Source of the DNA: Christensenella massiliensis
Lineage (GTDB): Bacteria; Bacillota; Clostridia; Christensenellales; Christensenellaceae
Assembly: GCA_900155415.1 (NCBI GenBank)
Contig: LT700187.1
Location: 2,356,001-2,420,000, forward strand
DNA: 64,000 nucleotides
Reading direction: 5' to 3'
A program made the translations under genes and the position numbers. Shown here piece after piece: positions 55,250 through 63,349 of the stretch (within the stretch, counting starts at the first letter, position 1; each line of letters opens with the position of its first letter). The notes beneath the pieces are model-generated. The model searched no databases and had not been told where the DNA came from. It saw nothing but the letters and a program-made list of their open reading frames with translations.

Positions 55250-56788
55250 ATGAAACAGTATATTATCGCGTATGATTTTGGAACAGGCGGCATTAAGGCG
55301 TCTCTTTATACTGCCGATGGTCTTTCTCTTGCATCATCGTTCGAACCTTACGACACCCTTTATCCTCATGTCGGTTGGCACGAACAACGGCCCGCGGACT
55401 GGTGGAAATCCATTTGTGTCAGCACGAAACGCCTGCTCGAATCGTCAAAGGCTGATAAAAACGAAATTGAGGGCCTTGCGATTTCAGGGCATAGTCTCGG
55501 TGTAGTTCCTGTAGATAAAGACGGTAATTTGCTTCGGGAGACGGCGCCGATTTGGTCGGATACACGCGCCCAGAAAGAGGCAGATGAATTTTTCGCTTCT
55601 CACAGCAAAGATGACTGGTATATGATGACGGGCAACGGTTTTCCGAGTCACTTATATTCGGCTTTCAAGCTGATGTGGTACCGAAAAAATGAGCCGGAAA
55701 TGTTTCGCAGGATCGCAACTGTTTTAGGAACGAAAGATTATATCAATTATCTTTTGACCGGAAAAATGTTTACCGATCATTCTTATGCCTCCGGTATTGG
55801 GTTTTACGATTTGAAAAAAGGCTGTTATGACGAACGCTATATGAAAGAAATGGGGCTTCCTTCCGATATCTTCCCGAAGATCGTTCCTTCCACCGAGATC
55901 ATCGGCACCTTAACGAAAGAGGCTTCAGAAGAAATCGGACTTCCTATGGACGTTAAGGTCGCATGCGGCGGCGTGGATAACTCGTGTATGGCGCTTGGCG
56001 GCCGCTGCATCTCAGATGGACGGGCTTATGTATCTCTCGGTTCTTCCGCATGGAATGTCGTTTCCAGTCACGAGCCTATCTTGGATACAAAGCTGTCTCC
56101 CTTTGTGTTCGCTCATTGTATTCCCGGCCTATTTGTTTCGGCAACTTCGATTTTTTCGGCCGGTTCCTCTTTCCAATGGGTGCGTAACCAGCTTTGCAAG
56201 GATATTATGCAAAACGCCGGCACAAAGGATCCCTATGTCGTTATGAACGAACTTGCTGCACAGTCTCCTATTGGAGCGCACAAGCTGTTATTCAATCCAA
56301 GTCTTGCCGGCGGTACTGGCGCCGATCTTACGCCTAATATCCGCGGAGCCTATGTTGGTCTCGATCTGAAGCATACGCAGGCTGATTTGATTCGTTCAGC
56401 CATGGAGGGTATTGCTCTTGCCTTGAGGATCGCGCTTGACTATATGAAAACAATGACAACGCTTCAGGACGAAATACTTTTTGTAGGCGGCGGCGCAAAC
56501 AGCCCTCTCTGGCTGCAAATGTTTGCGAATATTTATGGAATGAGTGTCGTTAAGACCAACGTCGGACAGGAAGCCGGGTCGCTTGGTGCGGCAGCTATTG
56601 CAGCAGTAGGCTGCGGGATGTGGAAGGATTTTTCTCCTATCGACCATATCCACAAAATCGAAAGCATCAGCCGTGTGCAGCCGGAGGCGCAGGCCGAATA
56701 TAACAAGATTTTGGGCGTCTATAAGGAAACGTCCGATTATCTCGCAAAAATCGGCGACCGGCTATACGCGCTTGATATTGCGGAATAA
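55250..56788 (+). CDS. FGGY-family carbohydrate kinase (xylulokinase-like)
   Basis: 512 residues. Phosphate loop YDFGTGGIKASLY, GLAISGHSLGVVPVD, ACGGVDNSCMALGG, and the C-terminal FVGGGANSPLWLQMFANI and GQEAGSLGAAA. It is closest in motif style to xylulokinase/ribulokinase-like enzymes. ATG at 55250 has TGGAG 7 bases upstream. It is transcribed away from the pfkB operon from its own promoter, the only plus-strand gene of the sugar block. Confidence 0.9.
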   Translation: MKQYIIAYDFGTGGIKASLYTADGLSLASSFEPYDTLYPHVGWHEQRPADWWKSICVSTKRLLESSKADKNEIEGLAISGHSLGVVPVDKDGNLLRETAPIWSDTRAQKEADEFFASHSKDDWYMMTGNGFPSHLYSAFKLMWYRKNEPEMFRRIATVLGTKDYINYLLTGKMFTDHSYASGIGFYDLKKGCYDERYMKEMGLPSDIFPKIVPSTEIIGTLTKEASEEIGLPMDVKVACGGVDNSCMALGGRCISDGRAYVSLGSSAWNVVSSHEPILDTKLSPFVFAHCIPGLFVSATSIFSAGSSFQWVRNQLCKDIMQNAGTKDPYVVMNELAAQSPIGAHKLLFNPSLAGGTGADLTPNIRGAYVGLDLKHTQADLIRSAMEGIALALRIALDYMKTMTTLQDEILFVGGGANSPLWLQMFANIYGMSVVKTNVGQEAGSLGAAAIAAVGCGMWKDFSPIDHIHKIESISRVQPEAQAEYNKILGVYKETSDYLAKIGDRLYALDIAE

Positions 56789-56855
56789 GTATTTTTCTTG
56801 CACTGTGCAGGCGCTCTTATTTCCCGAAAAAGAGCGCCTGTGTTCAAAACACAAC

Positions 56856-56920
56856 AAAAAGACGCATGGGAAAAGGATAACGGAGTGTAAGGATCATCGT
56901 TTCCCCTATGCGTCTTTTTT
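56856..56920. terminator. convergent terminator region
   Basis: AAAAAGACGCATGGG and CCTATGCGTCTTTTT form a long stem with one bulge and a loop of about 25 bases, with A and T runs on the outer sides. A further 11-bp hairpin (CAGGCGCTCTT with AAGAGCGCCTG, 56808-56840) precedes it. It lies between the converging kinase and dehydrogenase genes. Confidence 0.75.
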
Positions 56921-56938
56921 ACGTTTCCTACCTATCTT

Positions 56939-58105
56939 TTATTTGATTTCGGAAACCTCAACGCGCCGTTTTTCGTCGCTGGAAAGAGCCGCCGCCTCGA
57001 GCGTACGGATGATCTTCTCTCCATCGTGGAAGTTCGGCTCGATCGTCTCGTTCTTTTCTACTGCCTTCAGGAAATCTGCTACGGCGTGAACAAACGTATT
57101 TTCATAACCAATCACATGTCCTGCCGCCCACCATGCCGCATAAGGATGCGTCATATTTGTTACAAGGATCGTTTTGAAGCCTTGCTCGTCAGCCGGATCA
57201 TCTAAATTCAAATACTGAAGCTCGTTCATGCGCTCAAAATTGAATGTAAGCGCGCCCTTACTTCCGTAAATCTCAAATGTGTTATAGTTTTTCCGTCCGG
57301 ATGCAAATCGTGTCGATTCAAACGAACCCAGAGCGCCGTTCTCGAACTCCGCGATCATAAAGCTTGCGTCCTCTACTTCAACTTTCCCCTTTTCACTATT
57401 TACTTCTCCGCCCGCCGTAAAGGTTGCAGCACGTTTTCCCGGCAATGGCCGTTCCTCAATAAACGTCTTATTGACTGCCGTGACTGCGTCTATCTCACCG
57501 ATCAAATAGCGCGCAAGGTCCACAGAGTGCGAACTCAAGTCAAACAGAGGACCACCGCCGCAAAGGTCTTTCTTAAAGTGCCATGTAAGCGGGAAGTTCG
57601 GATCCATGACCCAATCCTGGAGATATGCGCCCCGATAGTGATAAATCGTTCCCAGTTTTCCTTCTTCGATCATTTGCTTTGCGAAAGCAACGGCCGGAAC
57701 CCTGCGGTAGTTATGGTTCAGATAGTTCACAACCCCCGCCTTATCGGCAGCCTCCGCCATTTCTTTCGTTTGTGCATAATTGACTGCGCATGGCTTTTCG
57801 CAGAAAATATGCTTTCCCGCTTTTGCTGCAGCCACTGCCATATCCTTATGGATATAGGTCGGCGTAACGATATCTACGATGTCGATGTCATCACGGTTGA
57901 TTACTTCTTCCCAATTCATGGAGATTTCTTCCCATCCCCATTTTTCTGCAAATTCTCTTGTGATGTCTTCATCCGTACCAAAATTCACTTTCAGCACCGG
58001 TTCATACGGAACATCAAAAAATTTGTTTACCAACGTCCACGCAAAGCTATGTGCTTTTCCCATAAAGCCGCTGCCCATCAAGGCAATATTCAACTTCTTT
58101 TTCAT
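56939..58105 (-). CDS. Gfo/Idh/MocA-family oxidoreductase
   Basis: 388 residues. The N-terminal NAD(P) fold has GSGFMGKAHSFAW and DIVDIVTPTYIH, followed by the catalytic EKPCA lysine motif. The C-terminal half has YRRVPAVAFAKQMI and GGGPLFDLSSHSVDLARYL. It oxidises a sugar or cyclitol hydroxyl with NAD(P). It is last in a unit with a TIM-barrel epimerase and an isomerase-fold protein. Confidence 0.9.
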   Translation of the reverse strand: MKKKLNIALMGSGFMGKAHSFAWTLVNKFFDVPYEPVLKVNFGTDEDITREFAEKWGWEEISMNWEEVINRDDIDIVDIVTPTYIHKDMAVAAAKAGKHIFCEKPCAVNYAQTKEMAEAADKAGVVNYLNHNYRRVPAVAFAKQMIEEGKLGTIYHYRGAYLQDWVMDPNFPLTWHFKKDLCGGGPLFDLSSHSVDLARYLIGEIDAVTAVNKTFIEERPLPGKRAATFTAGGEVNSEKGKVEVEDASFMIAEFENGALGSFESTRFASGRKNYNTFEIYGSKGALTFNFERMNELQYLNLDDPADEQGFKTILVTNMTHPYAAWWAAGHVIGYENTFVHAVADFLKAVEKNETIEPNFHDGEKIIRTLEAAALSSDEKRRVEVSEIK

Positions 58106-58126
58106 AAACAGTTTATTCTCCTTTTC

Positions 58127-58987
58127 TTATTTGAGCGAATCGCCTATCTTGCGAAGGTTCTTTACGCTGATGCCGACTGCTTCGTCCTCAAAGCCAGCCC
58201 AATCGCTATGCGGATGGTCTATTTCTACGGCAAGGAAGCCCTTGTAGCCATTTTTATGGAGAATCTCCGCCAACTTTTGGTTATCGATCAGCCCCATCCC
58301 TACCGGAACGCCGGCAAAGAAGAACCAATCGGTGGGGTTTGCGGTAGGCTCGATCTTGAGGTCCTTGATATGTGTTGCAAATACGTAGGGAGCCAGCTTC
58401 TCCATACCTGCAATCGGATCGTCAAGCAGCCGCAGGAAGTTGCCCGTATCAAAATTCACGCCAAAGTTCGGAGAATCAACCCCCTCCAGAATCTGATAAA
58501 TTTCATCTGCCGTAAAGTCGATATGATTTTCAACGGCCATCTTTACCCCGTTGTCCTCCGCGATCTTAACAGCTTCCTTAAACTGTTTAATAAGCGCTTT
58601 TACCTGCGGACCGTGATCCTCATGACGGAACATAAGGCTTGAACCTGTAACGCGCATCGTATCTGCACCGATCATTCTGGTGCACGGGATCAGCTTTTTC
58701 ATTTCTTCAAACGCCTGCGGATTTCCGCCGCGTTCGAGACCGTCGGGATGTCCCCACGCAAATACCCGGTCGAATCCGTATTCGTCAAGCTGTGCTTTCA
58801 AATCAGCCAAATACGCCTCGTCAAAGCTCGGGAAAAAACAGGACTCAAGCGACACTCCGTCTACGTCAAGCTCTTTGGCCCGGCGCAGGAAGTCTTCCAT
58901 CGTCATATTCTTTTTCGGAGCCTCCTGATCGTCATACACTTCTCCCAAAAATCTATGATAGCAATAGCTATCAATACCTATTTTCAT
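58127..58987 (-). CDS. sugar phosphate isomerase/epimerase (AP-endonuclease-2-like barrel)
   Basis: 286 residues, xylose isomerase-like TIM barrel. Metal-binding segments include AVENHIDFTADEI, VNFDTGNFLRL, ATHIKDLKIEP and the C-terminal AVEIDHPHSD. It begins after AAGGAGG and lies 21 bases before the oxidoreductase gene. It probably epimerises or isomerises an intermediate of the same pathway. Confidence 0.87.
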   Translation of the reverse strand: MKIGIDSYCYHRFLGEVYDDQEAPKKNMTMEDFLRRAKELDVDGVSLESCFFPSFDEAYLADLKAQLDEYGFDRVFAWGHPDGLERGGNPQAFEEMKKLIPCTRMIGADTMRVTGSSLMFRHEDHGPQVKALIKQFKEAVKIAEDNGVKMAVENHIDFTADEIYQILEGVDSPNFGVNFDTGNFLRLLDDPIAGMEKLAPYVFATHIKDLKIEPTANPTDWFFFAGVPVGMGLIDNQKLAEILHKNGYKGFLAVEIDHPHSDWAGFEDEAVGISVKNLRKIGDSLK

Positions 58988-59025
58988 AGTTTATTCCTCC
59001 TTTTCCTATATTCTGTGTTTATTTT

Positions 59026-60360
59026 TTATAAAACCGTCGGTTCCAAGCCAAATACTTTTGCCATCTGGAGCAATTCCACTTTCCAATTGCCCGACATTAC
59101 AATGGCATGGTGTGAACTCAGACTCTCCATCACCTTATGCCCGTCTTTGTAACGAATAAGCGCACCGTTGCGGCAATCGCTGCCCGGATACTGTACATAG
59201 TCTTCGATCTCAGCTTCAATGATAACGATATGCTTCATATCTGCTGCAACCTTAGCCAGCGTTGCCGGTCCTTTCGGCAGCTCGCAATCGACAACGACCG
59301 CATTGTCGTCTACGATCTCAAGAGCCTTTGGCCGGAGAATCCACCGTGAACAGAACTGCCGCGCGACGAGGCCGAAATATCCGCAATGAACGACCAAAGC
59401 ATGATTATCCGGGTCTTCAATATCCGGGAATTTATCTATTTTTTCATGCGCAAGCGCGGCCATGCCCACAAGGAACGGATATACATTGCTCATCATGAAC
59501 GGCGCTTTCAGCGACTGATAAATCATATAATTGGACAGGAGCGTCAGCGTATCTCCCTCGCAGGCAAAAATGATTCCGTCGCGTTCAAACAGCATGTTCC
59601 ATGCCAGACACGGCGTGCTGTCAGAATAGAAGCTTTCATTCAGGCAGTTACACCCAATTCCTACTACATTTCCTTCCTTCTCACACTCCGCTTTTGCTGC
59701 AATATATAGCTTTACCGCAGAAAGGAAAGCCTTTTCCGTAAGATCCTCCGCTTTATTGATATCCCAGTCGGCGCTTATCTTGCGCGCCTCATCATCCGAT
59801 ATCGCTTTCGCATCCTCGGCCAGCTTCTTCCAGCTCTTATGGATCAGCTTCATACCAAACGTGTCGGCCATCGTCTGTGTTGCTTCGTCTTCCCACCAAT
59901 AGAAGCGCTTAAAAATATAAGCCTGCATGCCTTCGCCCGGCGTATCCTGAAACATCAGGAATTTTACGCCCTGTTTGAGCTGTTCTTTAGCCGCGATTGC
60001 ACGAATTACGACTTTTGCAAGCTCAATATTATAGGGCGAGAACACATTCATACCTTTCTGGCGAAGGTAATATACGATCTCCCAGTCCCACATCTCTACT
60101 GTACCGAACTTTGAGGTCAGAACGATCATCGGCTTATTATATTTTTTCAAGCTCTCGCTTTCTTTAAAAGCTGCGCCGATCAACTGCGGAAATACGACCG
60201 CATCCGCATCCGGCAATTGCTCGCCTACACAGACAGGCTCCAGAAATTCCGCAACATCTCCATACATTTCTTTCAAACGACCGAGCTGTTCCTTAAACTC
60301 TCCCCGTTCTCTTTCGTTGGCCGCATCAAAATAAAGCGGCACCAGACGTGCTTTCATCAT
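59026..60360 (-). CDS. L-fucose/L-arabinose isomerase-fold protein, substrate unknown
   Basis: 444 residues. The three-part layout, an N-terminal Rossmann-like half (VFPQLIGAAF, PMIVLTSKFGTVEMWDWE), a middle part with GIGCNCLNES and FACEGDTLTLLSNYM, and a C-terminal beta part (YPGSDCRNGALIRY, SSHHAIVMSGNW), resembles the L-fucose/L-arabinose isomerase family. The similarity is distant and I would not assign the substrate. It is first in its operon behind a palindromic operator. GGAGG precedes the double ATG. Confidence 0.65.
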   Translation of the reverse strand: MMKARLVPLYFDAANERERGEFKEQLGRLKEMYGDVAEFLEPVCVGEQLPDADAVVFPQLIGAAFKESESLKKYNKPMIVLTSKFGTVEMWDWEIVYYLRQKGMNVFSPYNIELAKVVIRAIAAKEQLKQGVKFLMFQDTPGEGMQAYIFKRFYWWEDEATQTMADTFGMKLIHKSWKKLAEDAKAISDDEARKISADWDINKAEDLTEKAFLSAVKLYIAAKAECEKEGNVVGIGCNCLNESFYSDSTPCLAWNMLFERDGIIFACEGDTLTLLSNYMIYQSLKAPFMMSNVYPFLVGMAALAHEKIDKFPDIEDPDNHALVVHCGYFGLVARQFCSRWILRPKALEIVDDNAVVVDCELPKGPATLAKVAADMKHIVIIEAEIEDYVQYPGSDCRNGALIRYKDGHKVMESLSSHHAIVMSGNWKVELLQMAKVFGLEPTVL

Positions 60361-60433
60361 AACAGGTTAACCTCCTCAATCTTCTCTTTTCCGAGAATTC
60401 ATTTCAAATGATTCTATTATTTTCCCATTCCCT

Positions 60434-60452
60434 ATTATAGCACTAAGTGCTA
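60434..60452 (-). promoter_or_regulatory. -10 box with overlapping palindromic operator
   Basis: On the minus strand an extended -10 (TGCTATAAT, hexamer at 60434-60439) overlaps the 15-base palindrome TAGCACTAAGTGCTA (60438-60452, 7-1-7), the classical place for a repressor. It lies about 75 bases upstream of the isomerase-fold gene. Confidence 0.6.
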
Positions 60453-60580
60453 ATGCAATCTACACAAAACGACAAAAACCGATAATATTTTTATACTAAA
60501 AAACTAACAAAAAACAATATTTGATATAAATATATTTTTATTGTAACATAAAGCGCAAATAAATCAATGGATTTGACAAA

Positions 60581-60608
60581 AAAAAGCCGCTGTTTTCAGC
60601 GGCTTTTT
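60581..60608 (-). terminator. terminator of the epimerase-ADH-VOC operon
   Basis: AAAAAGCCGCTG pairs with CAGCGGCTTTTT around loop TTTT, followed by a T run on the minus strand, 6 bases beyond the VOC stop codon. Confidence 0.92.
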
Positions 60609-60614
60609 TATTGC

Positions 60615-61007
60615 TTACAATTTTGCACAAATCTCGATCTCTGTTCCGTCTGGATCTTCGATCAAAAGAACACGCGCATTCAAGTGCGCAAGGCTCTCCG
60701 GGCCATAGCAGATCGGCACGCCGTTATCTTTTAAATAAGCTGCCCATTCGTCCACATCATCGACTCCGATCGCAAGATGCCGGTAACCAAGATCGCTCTC
60801 TGTGATTTCTTTTTTCCGGCTTTTTCCGCGATAATCAAAAAGCTCTATCCGGGAGTGCTCTCCCAACTGCAAATAATAGACGTCACTCTCGCCATTTTCA
60901 ATTTTTTCCTGCAGCACCGGAAGCTTCAGCAGATCACGATAAAAGTGGAGCGCCTTATCCATATCGCTTACATTAATGCCGATATGGTTTACCCCTTGTA
61001 TTTTCAT
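60615..61007 (-). CDS. VOC-family protein (glyoxalase/dioxygenase fold)
   Basis: 130 residues with two beta-alpha-beta-beta-beta modules. Possible metal ligands are the histidine in VNHIGINV, the glutamate in SRIELFDY, the histidine in YRHLAIGV and the glutamate in DGTEIEI. The fold covers glyoxalase I, epimerases and others; the substrate is unknown. The ATG lies 2 bases after the alcohol dehydrogenase stop. Confidence 0.85.
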   Translation of the reverse strand: MKIQGVNHIGINVSDMDKALHFYRDLLKLPVLQEKIENGESDVYYLQLGEHSRIELFDYRGKSRKKEITESDLGYRHLAIGVDDVDEWAAYLKDNGVPICYGPESLAHLNARVLLIEDPDGTEIEICAKL

Positions 61008-61009
61008 GC

Positions 61010-62068
61010 TTAAAATACCACCCGTTCCTTGATCTCCGGAGAAACAAGAACCTTGAACAGGTTCGGATTGGTACGCAGCTCTTTCAGCGCATCTTCCAGC
61101 TCTTCGAGCGGAACGACCATAGAGATCATCGGCTTCGGGTCGATCCGGTGATATTCAAGCAAACGAATCGCATCGCCCCAGTCGTTGCCGATACCTGCGC
61201 AGGAGCCGCTGACTTTCTTCTCTCCAAGAACAAACTCATACGGGGAGAGTGAAGCCATGTCATCCGTCGCACATACGCCGAACGCTTCAAGCTTGCCGCC
61301 GCGGCGCAGCATTGCAAAGGCTTGCTCATATGTGCTGTGATGGCCGACTGCCTCAATTGCATAATCTGCTCCGACTCCGCCCGTCAATTTTTTCACTTCC
61401 GCTACCGGATCGTCAACTTCCTTGATATTGATTGTGTAATCGATCCCCATTTCTTTTGCCATATTCAGGCGCAGCTCACTGTCTCCCACCAGAATGACCG
61501 GTGCGCAGCCGCGCAGCTTTGCGAGCAACGCATGAATCACACCGAGTCCGCAGCCGATCACGACGCAGGATGAACCGATCTTGGCGTCCATTTTCTTGCT
61601 CGCCTGCAGCGTTGCCGTCAAAGGCTCCACAAAGGTTGCCGTGTAATCATCCATACTGTCCGGGATATGGTAGATATTTTTCCATGGAGCTTTTACATAC
61701 TCAGCGAATCCTCCATCCGTATGGATACCAAGCTGTGTAAAGGATTCACAGAGAAGTCCGTCGCCGCGACGGCAGAAATAGCATGTTCCACAGGTAAGAC
61801 AGATATCCACTGCTACACGGTCACCCTTTTTGATCCCCCTTGCGTTTTTGCCCACCTCTTCGATCACGCCGAAAATTTCATGCCCTGTAATCAACGGCAG
61901 TTGATCCGCAGCATATTTTCCGGTAAAAATACTCCAATCGGAACCACAGATACCGCAGTATTTCACTTTGATCAGTACTTCATCATCGTTTATCTCAGGA
62001 ACCGGTACTTCCTTCAGAACCATATTGTTTGGTGATTCTACAACCTGTGCTTTCATCATTCTTGCCAT
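61010..62068 (-). CDS. zinc-dependent alcohol/polyol dehydrogenase
   Basis: About 352 residues, MDR family. Catalytic zinc ligands in CGICGSDW and GHEIFGVIEEVG, structural zinc cysteines in CLTCGTCYFCRRGDGLLC, and an NAD fold with VVIGCGLGVIHALLAK. It fits L-threonine/sorbitol/galactitol-type dehydrogenases. ATG at 62068 is 9 bases from AGGAGG; the ATG at 62074 is only 3 bases from it. It is the middle gene of epimerase-ADH-VOC. Confidence 0.9.
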   Translation of the reverse strand: MARMMKAQVVESPNNMVLKEVPVPEINDDEVLIKVKYCGICGSDWSIFTGKYAADQLPLITGHEIFGVIEEVGKNARGIKKGDRVAVDICLTCGTCYFCRRGDGLLCESFTQLGIHTDGGFAEYVKAPWKNIYHIPDSMDDYTATFVEPLTATLQASKKMDAKIGSSCVVIGCGLGVIHALLAKLRGCAPVILVGDSELRLNMAKEMGIDYTINIKEVDDPVAEVKKLTGGVGADYAIEAVGHHSTYEQAFAMLRRGGKLEAFGVCATDDMASLSPYEFVLGEKKVSGSCAGIGNDWGDAIRLLEYHRIDPKPMISMVVPLEELEDALKELRTNPNLFKVLVSPEIKERVVF

Positions 62069-62097
62069 TTTCATTTACCTCCTAATAGCAAAATCAC

Positions 62098-63084
62098 TTA
62101 TTTCTCGCAGGGATTGTTGAATATCTTATCCCGTCTGCCCTCATACGGCGCCTTGATGATCAGCGGCTTCAGGAACGCCGATACTTTCTCGACTCCGTCT
62201 CCTACGCTCATCGTCACATCTTCATGCTCATAACTCAATACATAATCATACCCTACCAACGACAGCTCCGTGATCACTTTCTTCCACGGTACGCTCCCCC
62301 AGCCCGGTATCCGGAACCGGAACGTCCTGTCTATCCTCTGCCAGTCTCCCTGCATCAGGATCCCGCCATACTGGATGTTGTGCTCCACGATCTCTCCGTC
62401 CTTCGCATGTACGTGGAAGATCCTGTCCCCAAGCTCGTCCACGAAGTTCTCGATCCGCAGCCCCAGATAGATCAGGTTCGCCGGGTCCATGTTGAACCCC
62501 AGGCACGGATGTCCGTCTACCAGCTCGATCGCTCTCTTCGCCGTGTGGATATCATAGATAAAGTTGTTCGGATGCGGCTCTACTGCGAACTTCACCCCAT
62601 ATTCCTTGAACTTATCCAGTATCGGCGTGAAGTATTTTACAAAATCGCGCTCCATCATCTCCCAGCCCTGCGGGCACGGAAACGGGAAATATCTTCCCCA
62701 GTTCGTTACTCCCGTGAATCCGTTCACCACCGGCACTCCAAGCGCATTCGCCGCCTGCGCCGTCTTCAGCAGGCTCTCTGTTCCATATTTGATCTTTTCT
62801 TCCTTCGTGCCTTTATACAGCCCGTCCGTGTCTTCTCCCCACGGCCCCAATATCAGCAGCGAATCCGCATGGTTCGACAGCGCCGAGATCGTGATCCCAT
62901 AGCCCGACAGCATCTTCTTCAGCTTTTCCGCATTGTTCCCCTTCAGGATCTCGTCGCAGTCGAACTGCCCGTTCCCTATATACGCCGGGATCTCCATCAT
63001 CTCATACCCATGCTCACACATGATCTTCGCTACTTCTTCCAAGCTCAGGTGCGCATAGTTTGCCGCAAAGAATCCTAACTTCAT
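62098..63084 (-). CDS. sugar phosphate isomerase/epimerase with atypical codon use
   Basis: 328 residues, xylose isomerase-like TIM barrel: FAVEPHPNNFIYDI, LGFNMDPANLIYLGL, IFHVHAKDGEI and SYEHEDVTMS provide the usual metal-binding acids and histidines. ATG at 63084 has GGGAGG 7 bases upstream. Unlike every neighbour, its codons end mostly in G or C (CTG, ATC, AAG, GCG, TCG, GGG), and the opposite strand is open over almost the whole gene. This points to recent transfer or strong codon selection. First gene after the 76-bp element. Confidence 0.9.
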   Translation of the reverse strand: MKLGFFAANYAHLSLEEVAKIMCEHGYEMMEIPAYIGNGQFDCDEILKGNNAEKLKKMLSGYGITISALSNHADSLLILGPWGEDTDGLYKGTKEEKIKYGTESLLKTAQAANALGVPVVNGFTGVTNWGRYFPFPCPQGWEMMERDFVKYFTPILDKFKEYGVKFAVEPHPNNFIYDIHTAKRAIELVDGHPCLGFNMDPANLIYLGLRIENFVDELGDRIFHVHAKDGEIVEHNIQYGGILMQGDWQRIDRTFRFRIPGWGSVPWKKVITELSLVGYDYVLSYEHEDVTMSVGDGVEKVSAFLKPLIIKAPYEGRRDKIFNNPCEK

Positions 63085-63151
63085 CTCGTTACCTCCCATT
63101 CATTTTTCGTGTATTTTACAAACTTAATCAAGCTTTTATTCTGTAACACAT

Positions 63152-63227
63152 TTTTGAAAATGTTGTTTTTAGTTGTTTTGTGTCTGTTTATGGTTCTATC
63201 ATATACCAAAAGGAAGCGTAAGTCAAC
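63152..63227 (-). promoter_or_regulatory. 76-bp promoter/operator element, copy 2
   Basis: Minus strand: TTGACT, 17 bases, TATGAT, then AAACAGACAC, AAAACAACTA, AAAACAACAT. It matches copy 1 at 54973-55048 without gaps; the 28 bases nearest the gene and the -10 region are identical. Confidence 0.8.
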
Positions 63228-63263
63228 AAAAATCCTGTAAAATCATGCTGTTTTTTTTGACAG

Positions 63264-63277
63264 AATGTACGTACATT
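63264..63277. promoter_or_regulatory. perfect palindrome AATGTACGTACATT
   Basis: A 14-bp perfect inverted repeat about 38 bases upstream of the -35 box of copy 2. The centre TGTACGTACA is like operators of some GntR-family regulators. It is not present at copy 1. Function unproven. Confidence 0.4.
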
Positions 63278-63294
63278 ATTTTCCCGATAAAGCA

Positions 63295-63331
63295 AAGATT
63301 GCGAGAGTTCTTCAGAACCTCTCGCAATCTT
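63295..63331 (-). terminator. terminator after eda
   Basis: AAGATTGCGAGAG and CTCTCGCAATCTT form a 13-bp stem, extended by GTTCT-like pairing towards a short loop, 19 bases beyond the eda stop. The T tract on the minus strand is short. Confidence 0.75.
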
Positions 63332-63349
63332 CTTCTTTCCCAACAAAAT

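Noticed and set aside
60438-60452. CIRCE (HrcA) heat-shock operator
   Set aside because: The arms resemble TTAGCACT/AGTGCTAA, but CIRCE needs a 9-base spacer and the neighbouring genes are not chaperones.
62224-63078. 284-codon open frame on the plus strand, opposite the epimerase gene
   Set aside because: It mirrors an intact, well-recognised enzyme; its openness follows from the GC-ending codons of the real gene, and the product is arginine-rich with no recognisable fold.
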